Shown one piece after another: positions 1 to 6,537 of a stretch of 12,039 bases of DNA. The notes below the pieces were generated by a model. That model worked only from the letters and a program-made list of their open reading frames with translations. It was not told the DNA's origin and did no database searches. The stretch is from assembly GCA_900767695.1 (NCBI GenBank), contig CAAGAC010000092.1, positions 1 through 12,039 on the forward strand, given 5' to 3'. The translations under genes were made by a program, and so were the position numbers. The number at the start of each line of letters is the position of its first letter. Position 1 is the stretch's first letter. This DNA comes from an uncultured Succinivibrio sp. Its GTDB lineage: Bacteria; Pseudomonadota; Gammaproteobacteria; Enterobacterales; Succinivibrionaceae.

Positions 1-2
1 CG

Positions 3-377
3 CAGGGCATCGGCACCTCGATGCTCCAGATGGGCAACATCGTGAGAAACCCCAGGATCTGGATAGCTCCGATCCTCACCTCGGCGATCACGGGCCCCAT
101 CGCGACCTGCCTGTTTGGACTTGAGATGAACGGTCCTGCCGTCTCCTCTGGCATGGGCACCTGCGGCCTTGTGGGCCAGATTGGCGTCTACTCAGGCTGG
201 GTCTCGGACATGGGCAAGGGCCTGAAGGAGTCGATCACCGCCTTTGACTGGACCTCGCTTGTGATGGTGTCCTTCGTGCTGCCTGCCGTGATCTGCCCGA
301 TCATCAACGCGTTCTTAAAGCGCGTCGGCTGGGTGCATGACGGCGACATGATACTCATTAGGCATCCAGAAAAATAA
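3..377 (+). CDS. PTS EIIC-type sugar permease, C-terminal part (5' end outside window)
   Basis: This is the C-terminal part of a membrane permease resembling the PTS_EIIC_2 family (PF13303), which moves a sugar across the cytoplasmic membrane with phosphorylation. The frame is open to the left edge (QGIGTS precedes the first ATG at 21), so the true start lies upstream and the ATG is internal. Family-like features are the opening QGIGTSMLQMGNI, a hydrophobic span IWIAPILTSAITGPIATCLF, the glycine-rich stretch MGTCGLVGQIG, and a final membrane segment SLVMVSFVLPAVICPIINAF followed by a short polar tail. It ends at TAA 375-377 and is followed by a hairpin. The sugar cannot be told. It is probably the chromosomal neighbour into which, or next to which, the mobile elements landed. 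The family call is from recalled sequence pattern and is fairly sure. Confidence 0.8.
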   Translation, partial: QGIGTSMLQMGNIVRNPRIWIAPILTSAITGPIATCLFGLEMNGPAVSSGMGTCGLVGQIGVYSGWVSDMGKGLKESITAFDWTSLVMVSFVLPAVICPIINAFLKRVGWVHDGDMILIRHPEK

Positions 378-402
378 TCAAGTAAATTTAAAGTAATAAA
401 TA

Positions 403-442
403 AGCCTCAGCGTTTGCTGGGGCTGTGACTGCTAAACATTTT
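403..442 (+). terminator. Hairpin terminator after the PTS permease
   Basis: Arms AGCCTCAGC (403-411) and GCTGGGGCT (416-424) form a 9-bp stem with one G:U pair and a GTTT loop. A T-rich run (439-443) follows about 15 bases later, not directly. It sits 25 bp past the permease stop, which fits transcription termination, but the distant U tract makes it weaker than a textbook example. Confidence 0.55.
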
Positions 443-1023
443 TGATCCCAGCCTGCTCCCTGACGCTGGCTGTTCTTTTGGATCGTTTGACCTGTGGCCC
501 TGATCCTGACCTCTGGGAGCGATCCTGCCCCACTGCTCCTAACGGAGTAGCTTTCCTGCCACCAAAACTGACAAGCCTGCCGGAGCCTCAGGACTTTCCC
601 CCTTGGCTACCCTTCAGCGGTGGGCGGATTGGCGATGCGTGATCGCGCAGCCGCCTGCCCCCTCTGATGGAGCGCGGATGCGATCTGAAAGAGGATCGCG
701 ATCTGCCCTGTGTTTTCGGGCGCGCCTCTGCTCCCTGAACTTGGATCGATCGCCGCCCTTTGAATTTGGCGCGCAGCCTGCTCCGTGGCATTGCAAGAAA
801 TGTGCTTTCTGAGTGCGGCGCGTGATCTGCTCCGTGAAAGCGGAAGGCGGATGCCCCCTGGGCTTGCGCGACGTGAAAAGGCGTGGTATTTCGTGGAGAT
901 GGCGCGCGGCCAGATGCCCTGGGCTCCAGGGCGCGCTGCCCGGCGCGGCATGGCCTCACGGAGGGGCGAAGACCGCGGCCCCCAAATCTACCAGGATCCA
1001 AGGCCGCGGCGCTCATTACAAGC
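443..1023. repeat. Gene-free stretch with degenerate 49-bp direct repeats and dense GATC sites
   Basis: No credible gene is seen here. The open frames on both strands are low-complexity, Arg/Pro/Ala-rich and overlap one another. Three copies of a core reading GGCGCG-nnnn-CTGCTCC-(G/C)TG start at 719, 768 and 817, exactly 49 bp apart. Weaker echoes occur at 671 (GCGCGGATGCGATCTGA), 866 (GCGCGACGTGAAAA) and 901 (GGCGCGCGGCCAGATG), and more CTGCTCC copies lie near 452 and 533. GATC occurs about a dozen times. Because it lies directly upstream of the transposon gene at 1024, it may be the transposon end carrying an array of transposase-binding sites (inference), or simply a degenerate intergenic repeat array. 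Confidence 0.45.
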
Positions 1024-1645
1024 ATGATCATGCTAGCACAGGGGGAGTGGGTTGCCCTCGCCTTCAACGTGTTCAGGATCGTCATCAGGCGCAGGGACGG
1101 CAAGGATGTCCATGGCACGGCGTACTACCCGGGCCCTGCCGTCAAGGGGCACCCCGAGGCCGTGCTAGCCGGCACCATCAAGGGCTGCATGCCCGCCGAA
1201 GGCTGCGCGCACGAGTGCCCCTACTGCCGCGGCAGCCTCGTGAAGCACGGCTTCAAGGTCCTCAGGTACGAAAGCGCGGATCCCGAGGGCTATGCGGCCC
1301 AATGCGCGGATCCCAAAGGCAATCCAGCAAAAAACGCGGATCCCAGGGCCGCCATGGGCAAGGCCAGGCGCGGCCCCTTCGAGAAGCACGTGATCCTCCT
1401 CCAGATCATGATCTGCAAGAACCCAATGTGCCGCTCCCACTTCCGCGAGGCGGATCCCGGACTTCCTCACCCCATACATGCGCAGGGACGCGGCGGCGAC
1501 AGCCATGCTCGAGTCCTACCATGGCGCTGGCGTGGAGACCCCGGGCGATGAGCGCAGGGCGATCGTCGAGGAGCTCGCGGAGCGCACTGGGCTGCCCAGG
1601 ACCCACGCGAGGGAGGTCTACTTCGGCGCGCTGGCGGCCTTCAGG
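1024..1645 (+). pseudogene. DUF6431-like zinc-binding transposon protein, frameshifted and truncated
   Basis: The start at ATG 1024 (or 1030) gives MIMLAQGEWVALAFNVFRIV. The region HPEAVLAGTIKGC, then CPYCRGSLVKHGFKV, then CKNPMCRSHFR looks like a DUF6431-type zinc-binding protein, usually encoded next to a DDE transposase and an AAA+ ATPase in transposons. The two Cys pairs would hold zinc. Between them lies an unusual insert of three 10-residue repeats containing ADP. At 1450-1458 the frame breaks: the natural continuation PDFLTPYMRRDAAATAMLES is read in the next frame. Removing 7 bases (GCGGATC) there restores FREPDFLTPYM. The second frame continues through ERTGLPRTHAREVYFGALAAF and then loses similarity near 1640, where relaxase-like sequence begins. 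No strong ribosome binding site is seen at 1024. The family name is from memory. Confidence 0.55.
1272..1350 (+). repeat. Three 30-bp tandem repeats built on GCGGATCCC
   Basis: The 9-mer GCGGATCCC lies at 1276, 1306 and 1336, exactly 30 bp apart, giving in-frame decapeptides with the shared tripeptide ADP (ESADPEG, QCADPKG, KNADPRA). A fourth copy at 1450-1458 sits at the frameshift of the same gene. The units are diverged outside the core. Confidence 0.8.
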
Positions 1646-2677
1646 TGCTGGGAGCGGACAGGGAGATGTCCCTCTGGGAGCAGAAGCGCGAGACGTTCCA
1701 GCCGGATTCCTTCGACAGAAGGCTCGGCGACAGGGTGGCGGATGCCCGCGACCGCTCCAGCACGCTGGACGAGTTCAGGCGCAACCTTGGGCTGAGCGGC
1801 GTGACGCTGAAGGAGACCACGAAGACCGACAGGAAGACTGGCGAGGTCGTCCTACAAGGCTGTGGACGAGTGGGGACCGAAGCGCCGCACCCGCAAGCGC
1901 CGTGCCTCCAACCTCGCCGACGACCTGACCCGCGAGGGCATCGAGGCGTACTTCGAGGCGAAGCAGCGCGAGCTTGAGGCGCAGGTGCAGGAGCCGGACG
2001 CTCCGGCACCGGAAGTCCTTCCCGACGTGCCCGAGACAGCGGAACCGGCACCGGAACAGCCCCCTGCGGATTCCGCTCTCGACGTGTACGACCTCGACCG
2101 GTCCGACGTGTCGGAGATGGCGTCCGACCTTCAGAAGGCGCACATCCACCGCTCACGCGATAAGGGCAAGCCCTTCATGGACGAGCGCTACGAACGGCTA
2201 GTGGAGGCGGGCAACCACCCGGACGAGCAGCTGGCGAAGCTGCGCGAGGACGTGGACGCCGCAAGGCGCGAGTTCCATGCCTCCAAGGAGGCGCTCGACA
2301 CCCTGCAAAGCCCGTGCCCGGGACTTCTGGCCGGCATGCACGTGTTCGCCAAGGCGGGGCGCAACGCCAAGGCCCCCGTGTCCCGTATGATGGCCGACAT
2401 GACCGCCATGATGCTGCGCATGATGATTCAGCAGGTGCTCGCGGAGGAGCGCCGCAGGCAGCGCGAGGAGGCGGAGAGGCGCGTCTACGAGTCCCGCAGG
2501 AGCATGTGGGATGCCGAGAAGCGCCTCAAGGCGGCGGAGAAGGCGCTGTCCGACGAGGACGAGCGCGAGAAGCGTCTGAAGAACGAGCGCATGCGGCGCC
2601 GTGTCGAAGAGGTCGAGCGGCGTGCGGGCGTGAGTACGCCGAGGTCGGCGGACAAGGACACGCAGTTCGGCGAGTAG
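1645..2677 (+). pseudogene. Relaxase/mobilization protein, C-terminal fragment with one frameshift
   Basis: The first part (frame starting 1645) reads SLWEQKRETFQPDSFDRRLG, then a 'GVTLKETTK' segment, then TDRKTGEV. The reading then moves by one base: dropping one G at 1849 gives GEVSYKAVDEWGPKRRTRKR, and this frame runs to TAG at 2675-2677. The late part carries FTREGIEAYF-like residues (LTREGIEAYFEAKQRELEAQ), an acidic Pro/Glu linker, and a long charged coiled coil (LAEERRRQREEAERR onward). This resembles the C-terminal half of MobA/MobL-type relaxases, which nick and pilot DNA during conjugative mobilization. The N-terminal catalytic part (HUH histidines, Tyr) is absent, because the sequence upstream of about 1645 belongs to the transposon gene. 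The relaxase assignment is moderate; the frameshift and missing N-terminus are clear. Confidence 0.55.
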
Positions 2678-2689
2678 CCGAAAAGATGA

Positions 2690-2719
2690 GGGAGCGGCGT
2701 CAAGCTGCTCCCTTTTCTT
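2690..2719 (+). terminator. Rho-independent terminator after the relaxase fragment
   Basis: Arms GGGAGCGGC (2690-2698) and GCTGCTCCC (2704-2712) pair over 9 bp with one G:U pair, around the loop GTCAA, followed directly by TTTTCTT. It lies 12 bp after the stop codon. Confidence 0.85.
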
Positions 2720-2910
2720 GCAGTCCGCTCGCGGGCTACGAAGAGACCTTCAAAAGGGCTGTTGATGGACGTACGCGCAAGGGGCGGAAAATCGGGGGTT
2801 TCGCCGCCCGATCATTTATGAGCAGGATTTGGAAAACGGGCGGAGCGACGCGAAGGCGCAAAGCCCGTTTGGAGACCAGCAAAAGCCCAGATAAAGCCCG
2901 AAAGTGGCAG
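2720..2910. other. Intergenic region with two hairpins; possible oriT
   Basis: No gene is supported here. Two inverted repeats stand out: GGGCGG 2782-2787 with CCGCCC 2804-2809, strengthened by inner GAAA/TTTC, and the perfect 8-bp pair AAACGGGC 2834-2841 / GCCCGTTT 2863-2870. Position just downstream of a relaxase gene and before the partition genes would suit an origin of transfer, but no nick motif is recognised. The parA promoter follows. Confidence 0.25.
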
Positions 2911-2939
2911 TTGAACGTATGGCGTTGCGCTTATATAAT
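2911..2939 (+). promoter_or_regulatory. Sigma-70-type promoter for the parA gene
   Basis: TTGAAC (2911-2916), a 17-bp spacer, then a perfect TATAAT (2934-2939), inside an AT-rich island unlike its GC-rich surroundings. It is 48 bp upstream of the parA ATG. The leader 2940-2975 is AT-rich (ATACGTAATT, TTAAATA) and could hold an autoregulatory operator. Confidence 0.75.
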
Positions 2940-2986
2940 TAAATAGTGAAATACGTAATTGATTAAATACATAGCGAGGTGAGGAT

Positions 2987-3542
2987 ATGAAGACGATTCT
3001 GGTATGCAATCAGAAGAGCGGTGTTGGCAAGTCATTGGTCGCCGACGAGATTGCCTTCTCCTTCGAGCGCTCCGGCATCCCCGTGGGCTTCTACGATTTG
3101 GACACGCAGGGCGGCACGTTGCACAAGACGCATGAGGCGGACGGTGCGCAGGTCGCCGTGGTGGACACGCCGGGGCCTTGCAGGAGGAACTGGCGGACTG
3201 GCTGAGGGAGGCGGACGTGGTGGTCATCCCGACCAGGACCACGTCGAGGGACATCGAGCCGCTGATGCGCATGCGCAAGGCGGTGTTCAAGAACGGTCGC
3301 GCGAAGATTGTCTACGTGATGAACGGGAGGAACCGCTTCAAGGCGTCCCGCGACTTCATGGAGTGGTTCGGGGGTCTGGGGGCGACCAGACGGTGGCCAC
3401 GCTGCCCCAGTCCGAGGCGTTCGTTCAGGCGGGAGCCGCTGGCAAGTCCGTGGTCGAGTTCGACCGACGCGGCAAGGCGGCGAAGGCGACTCTCGCTCTG
3501 GTGGGCACGGTGCGCGAGGCTGCTGGGTTCCTGAAGGAATAA
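2987..3542 (+). pseudogene. ParA/MinD-type partition ATPase, broken by two single-base deletions
   Basis: The start is ATG 2987 behind GAGGTGAGG (2976-2984). The protein opens MKTILVCNQKSGVGKS, a Walker A box of the ParA type (residues about 9-16, deviant K..GVGKS), then FYDLDTQGG (Walker A') and VAVVDTPG (Walker B). The frame breaks at a G run (3172-3175): one more G gives TPGALQEELADWLREADVVV, which continues in the frame read from 3178. It breaks again at the G5 run 3378-3382: one more G gives GGLGGDQTVATLPQSEAF, which runs to the TAA at 3540-3542. The rebuilt protein is about 185 residues, short for ParA but normal for compact plasmid or ICE partition ATPases. Function: ATP-driven segregation or stabilisation of the element, with the downstream ribbon-helix-helix protein as probable partner. 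Both breaks are homopolymer losses in otherwise intact coding sequence, so sequencing error is a serious alternative to true inactivation. Confidence 0.8.
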
Positions 3543-3559
3543 CCGCAGGTCAGAGGCTT

Positions 3560-3612
3560 GGTTTGTATGGACAAACCGCCGCGCTGTGGTGTGTAATTGT
3601 ACAAATGTGTAA
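3560..3612 (+). promoter_or_regulatory. Promoter and palindromic operators before the ribbon-helix-helix gene
   Basis: A perfect inverted repeat, GGTTTGT-ATGG-ACAAACC (3560-3577), overlaps a possible -35 TGGACA (3568-3573). A possible -10, TGTAAT (3592-3597), follows after 18 bp. A second perfect palindrome, TTGTACAA, lies at 3597-3604, and TGTGTAA is repeated directly at 3590-3596 and 3606-3612, 16 bp apart. Ribbon-helix-helix partition proteins commonly repress their own operon from such sites, so autoregulation is likely but inferred. Confidence 0.5.
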
Positions 3613-3634
3613 ATGAGCAAGAGGAGGTCGAGCC

Positions 3635-3865
3635 ATGGCGAACATGTTCGAGAAATACGCTGCTGACCGCGAGGCCGAGCGGAAGAAGATAGAGAAGGCC
3701 GTCGTCGCCGATACGACGGCGGACGAGAAGCGCACCACCCTCTCGCTGTCGCTCACCGTGAGCGACAAGAAGGCGCTCAAGATGATGGCTGCGGAGCGCG
3801 AGACGACGATTGCCGCAATCATCCACGAGTGGATTCAGGAGCATCTTGAGGAGGAGGATGAGTAA
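3635..3865 (+). CDS. Small ribbon-helix-helix (CopG/ParB-like) DNA-binding protein
   Basis: A protein of 76 residues. The start ATG 3635 has a strong GAGGAGG (3621-3627). The charged N-terminus (MANMFEKYAADREAERKKIE) is probably flexible or helical. Residues about 36-72 fit a ribbon-helix-helix fold: a strand TLSLSLTVS followed by two helices (DKKALKMMAAERE, TTIAAIIHEWIQEHL) and an acidic tail. Such proteins bind DNA as dimers through the strand and act as centromere-binding partners of ParA, or as repressors. It lies 92 bp after parA and is preceded by several palindromes that are its likely operators. Its TAA is followed at once, in the same frame, by the GTG start of the RM subunit, so the two are almost surely co-translated, and the protein may also control RM expression. 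Confidence 0.7.
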   Translation: MANMFEKYAADREAERKKIEKAVVADTTADEKRTTLSLSLTVSDKKALKMMAAERETTIAAIIHEWIQEHLEEEDE

Positions 3866-5899
3866 GTGGCAAGTATTGAGGAGAAGGTCGAAGAGTGTTT
3901 CAAGGCACTCTTAGACGACTATGGCATACGGCATTACGGTAAGACAGAGGAGATTAACAGCTCCATCACCAAGGCGCTTAGGGAGGCTGATTCCAAATCC
4001 GGCGGCTCTGGCGTGAACTACCCAGACATCCAGCTTCTATTGCAGAACAAGACGCGCCGAGACATCCCCGTGATGATTGAAGCTAAAGGCGCGAAGGGTA
4101 AGCTGGAGAAGTTGACGCCTGGTGGCGATATCGAGCTGAAGAGCGGCGGCAAGAATCCGAACCGTGCAGTGCAGTCGTTCGCCGTGAACGGCGCTTTGCA
4201 TTACGGTCGGGCGATTCTGGACGAAGGCACGTATAGCGAGGTCATCATCGTCGGTATCAATGGTTCGATGCTCGAAGAGGGTCGTGTCAAGGACCCGGAG
4301 GTCAAGGCTTACTACGTGTCGAAGAAGAATGACCAAGTTCCGAAGGAACTGGTCGGCTTCGATTTCGTACAGATGAGGCAGCCGAACATAGACGCGTTCT
4401 TCGCCGAGCTTGACAAGCTCTCGCAGACGGAGGCGGAGAAGGAAAAGCTCAAGCGCGACAAAGAGGAGCGGTTGGAGCAGAGCATCAAGAAAATCCACCA
4501 GAGGATTTACGATGATGCGAGCATTAAAACCCTGTTGGGCACCAACGAGAAGCTGTACCTGTTCTGCGGTCTCATTATGGCGGGACTTACGACGGAGGGT
4601 GTGAAGCCGCTGGAAGTCGCCGACTTCCACAGCAACGACGACCATGATGACAATGACGGGGGCATCGTTTTTCGCAGGACGGAGGCGTTCCTGCGCAAGA
4701 AGAATTGCTCAACCGATAAGGTTGGCATGGTGCTGAACTATCTGAAACCCGTGTTCGAGAAGCGCGACCTCTGGAAGCCCGTGAACGGCGAAAGCGTCAT
4801 CAAGTCCATTTACGGGCAGGTCAAGGAGGACATCCTGCCGCTTCTCGAAAGCAACATCCATTTGGATTTCACGGGCAAGATTCTGAACAGCCTGAACGAC
4901 TGGGTTGCCATCGAGAACGACAAGCTCAATGACGTGGTGCTGACGCCGCGCTTCGTGACCTCGCTGATGGCGCGAATCACGCGGACGGACATGGACTCGT
5001 TCGTGTGGGATACCTGCATGGGCTCGTCCGGCTTCCTCGTGTCCGCCATGGAAATCATGATTGACGATGCAAAGAAGCGCATCAAGGACGCGCAGACGCT
5101 GGACAGCAAGGTTGAGAGCATCAAGCACAACCAACTGCTCGGTATCGAGATTCTGGGCAACATCTACATTCTCGCCGTTCTGAACATGATTCTCATGGGC
5201 GATGGGTCCTCGCAGGTTATCTGCGGCGACTCGCACAAGGAGGGGCCGAAGTTCATCAGGAGCCACAAGGACACGTTCCCGGCGAACGTGTTCCTGCTGA
5301 ACCCGCCCTACTCGGCACCGGGCAAGGGTCTTATCTTCGTTGATGAGGCGCTTTCGCGCATGGGGACGGGGTACGGCGCGGTGCTGATTCAGGAGAATGC
5401 CGGAAGCGGTCAGGGCGACGTGTACGCGAAGCGGATTCTGGAGAAGAACACGCTGATTGCGAGCATCCACATGCCCGACGACCTGTTCAGCGGCAAGTCG
5501 TCCGTGCAGACGGCAATCTACCTGTTCCAGGTCAACCGCCCGCACGAAGTCGATGACGTCGTGACGTTCATCGACTTCTCGGAGGACGGTTACACCCGTC
5601 AGAACCGCAAGAAGTCCACTCAGAAGGTCAATCTTCGCAATACCGACCATGCGCTGGAGCGCTATGACGAGGTGGCGGCGATATGCCTCGGCAAAAAGCC
5701 GAAGACGAGCTATTACACCGAGGCGAACGGTCTCGTCATCCGCGATACGGTCACGTTGGACGGGAACGATTGGACGTTCAACCAGCATAAGAAGATTGAC
5801 ACAACGCCCACGGAGGCGGACTTCAAGAAGACCGTTGCTGATTATCTCGCGTGGAAAGTAGGCGCGATTCTGAAAGGCGAGGTGAGCGTGGATGTTTAA
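3866..5899 (+). CDS. BcgI-like fused restriction nuclease/N6-adenine methyltransferase (RM subunit)
   Basis: A protein of 677 residues, longer than a plain HsdM. The start is GTG 3866, directly after the TAA of the previous gene, with GGAGGATGAG (3851-3862) as ribosome binding site. The N-terminal ~200 residues carry a PD-(D/E)xK nuclease signature: P53 D54 followed by E72 A73 K74, and then an AVQSFAVNGALHYG stretch like the Q-x-x-x-Y motif of type I restriction nucleases. A coiled-coil linker (LSQTEAEKEKLKRDKEERLE) follows. The methylase domain (N6_Mtase type) shows motif I DTCMGSSGF (382-390) and motif IV NPPY (479-482). Nuclease plus methylase in one chain with a separate specificity subunit is the BcgI (type IIB) design, which cuts and methylates at a bipartite site. 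No separate hsdR and no helicase motor are present in the window, which fits. It overlaps the next gene by 8 bp. All visible motifs are intact. A type I HsdM with a degenerate N-terminus is the less likely alternative. Confidence 0.8.
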   Translation: MASIEEKVEECFKALLDDYGIRHYGKTEEINSSITKALREADSKSGGSGVNYPDIQLLLQNKTRRDIPVMIEAKGAKGKLEKLTPGGDIELKSGGKNPNRAVQSFAVNGALHYGRAILDEGTYSEVIIVGINGSMLEEGRVKDPEVKAYYVSKKNDQVPKELVGFDFVQMRQPNIDAFFAELDKLSQTEAEKEKLKRDKEERLEQSIKKIHQRIYDDASIKTLLGTNEKLYLFCGLIMAGLTTEGVKPLEVADFHSNDDHDDNDGGIVFRRTEAFLRKKNCSTDKVGMVLNYLKPVFEKRDLWKPVNGESVIKSIYGQVKEDILPLLESNIHLDFTGKILNSLNDWVAIENDKLNDVVLTPRFVTSLMARITRTDMDSFVWDTCMGSSGFLVSAMEIMIDDAKKRIKDAQTLDSKVESIKHNQLLGIEILGNIYILAVLNMILMGDGSSQVICGDSHKEGPKFIRSHKDTFPANVFLLNPPYSAPGKGLIFVDEALSRMGTGYGAVLIQENAGSGQGDVYAKRILEKNTLIASIHMPDDLFSGKSSVQTAIYLFQVNRPHEVDDVVTFIDFSEDGYTRQNRKKSTQKVNLRNTDHALERYDEVAAICLGKKPKTSYYTEANGLVIRDTVTLDGNDWTFNQHKKIDTTPTEADFKKTVADYLAWKVGAILKGEVSVDV

Positions 5900-6337
5900 G
5901 GACTTTACCGCCTCAGACTTATTCAGCATCAAGAAGGGCAAGCGCCTCACTAAAGCCAATATGGTCGAGGGGAACATCAACTTTATCGGTTCCACATCAG
6001 GAAACAACGGCGTGACCGCGAAAATCGGAAATACCGAGCATCTTCATCCGGCCCATACGATTACGGTGAGTTACAACGGCTCCGTGGGAGAGGTCTTCCT
6101 GCAAGATGAGCCATTTTGGGCTTCTGACGATTCAACGTTTGGTATCCGAAGTTTGAGGCTGACGACCGTGTGTTGTTGTACATCATGACTCTCATAAAGA
6201 AGCTGAGTGCGAAGTACAGCTATACCGCCAAGTGGACGATAGACAAAATGAGACGCGAGAAGCTGTCGCTGCCTGTTGTCGAATCACCCGACCCCGACCA
6301 TGAATACACGGTTGATGACATCGACTTTGAGTACATG

Positions 6338-6385
6338 CAGGAGCGCATCGCCGAGCTTGAGCAGGAGCGCATCGCCGAGCTTGAT
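6338..6385 (+). repeat. 24-bp tandem duplication (8-residue spacer repeat) in the S subunit
   Basis: Two copies, 6338-6361 and 6362-6385, differ at only the last base and encode QERIAELE and QERIAELD. They lie in the central helix between the two target-recognition domains, where repeat number sets the distance between half-sites in some type I S proteins such as EcoR124. Confidence 0.9.
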
Positions 6386-6445
6386 GCCTACCTCGTCGCT
6401 TCCGGTCTTGATGACTACGAGCTGACCGATGAGGACAAGGAAATA

Positions 6446-6460
6446 CTCTCTCTCTCTCTC
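6446..6460 (+). repeat. (CT)7 dinucleotide tract inside the S gene
   Basis: Seven CT units plus a final C, coding LSLSL in the TRD1 frame. The TRD2 frame is open on both sides of it (from 6433), so loss of one CT unit would join TRD1 and TRD2 into one protein reading EILSLSPESASDEAG and on to GQIRFKKYAMHDIF. Confidence 0.85.
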
Positions 6461-6537
6461 CAGAATCCGCATCTGACGAAGCAGGCGCTTCGGGAGCTGA
6501 TTGCGAAAATGGGCAGATAAGATTCAAAAAATATGCA

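Larger units (their letters stand above)
5892..6520 (+). pseudogene. hsdS: Specificity subunit S, first half (TRD1 and central repeat), frameshifted
   Basis: This is the start of the DNA-recognition partner of the RM subunit. ATG 5892 overlaps its stop, with GCGAGGTGAG upstream. TRD1 begins MFKDFTASDLFSIKKGKRLT and continues to DEPFWASDDST. The frame then breaks at TTT 6138-6140: one more T gives STFWYPKFEADDRVLLYIMT, the expected family sequence, read on in the next frame. A helical region follows (YSYTAKWTIDKMRREKLSLP; DFEYMQERIAELEQERIAEL) containing an 8-residue tandem repeat. The frame then ends at TAA 6518-6520, whereas the second TRD lies in another frame that is already open from 6433. 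A (CT)7 tract at 6446-6460 lies within that shared stretch. Two-TRD S proteins of this kind are about 390 residues, so 5892-7068 is one gene in two visible pieces. The missing T may be a sequence error. Confidence 0.75.

Noticed and set aside
442..642. 66-residue plus-strand frame after the PTS terminator
   Set aside because: No ribosome binding site, Pro/Leu-rich, no motif, and it lies in the degenerate repeat region.
588..1118. 176-residue minus-strand open frame
   Set aside because: Its residues are Arg/Ser/Pro/His-rich low complexity, it has no ribosome binding site or domain, and it reads across the 49-bp repeat array, so it is a by-product of repeats and high GC.
1272..1350. CRISPR array
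   Set aside because: Only three units of 30 bp with a 9-bp conserved core, no spacers, inside a reading frame, and no cas genes.
813..1928. 371-residue plus-strand open frame
   Set aside because: It lies in a third frame across the DUF6431-like and relaxase pieces, with Arg/Gly/Pro-rich composition typical of a GC-rich shadow.
4709..6007. 432-residue minus-strand open frame opposite the RM subunit
   Set aside because: It is antisense to a gene with clear nuclease and methylase motifs, and its own sequence is His/Arg/Val-rich without motifs.
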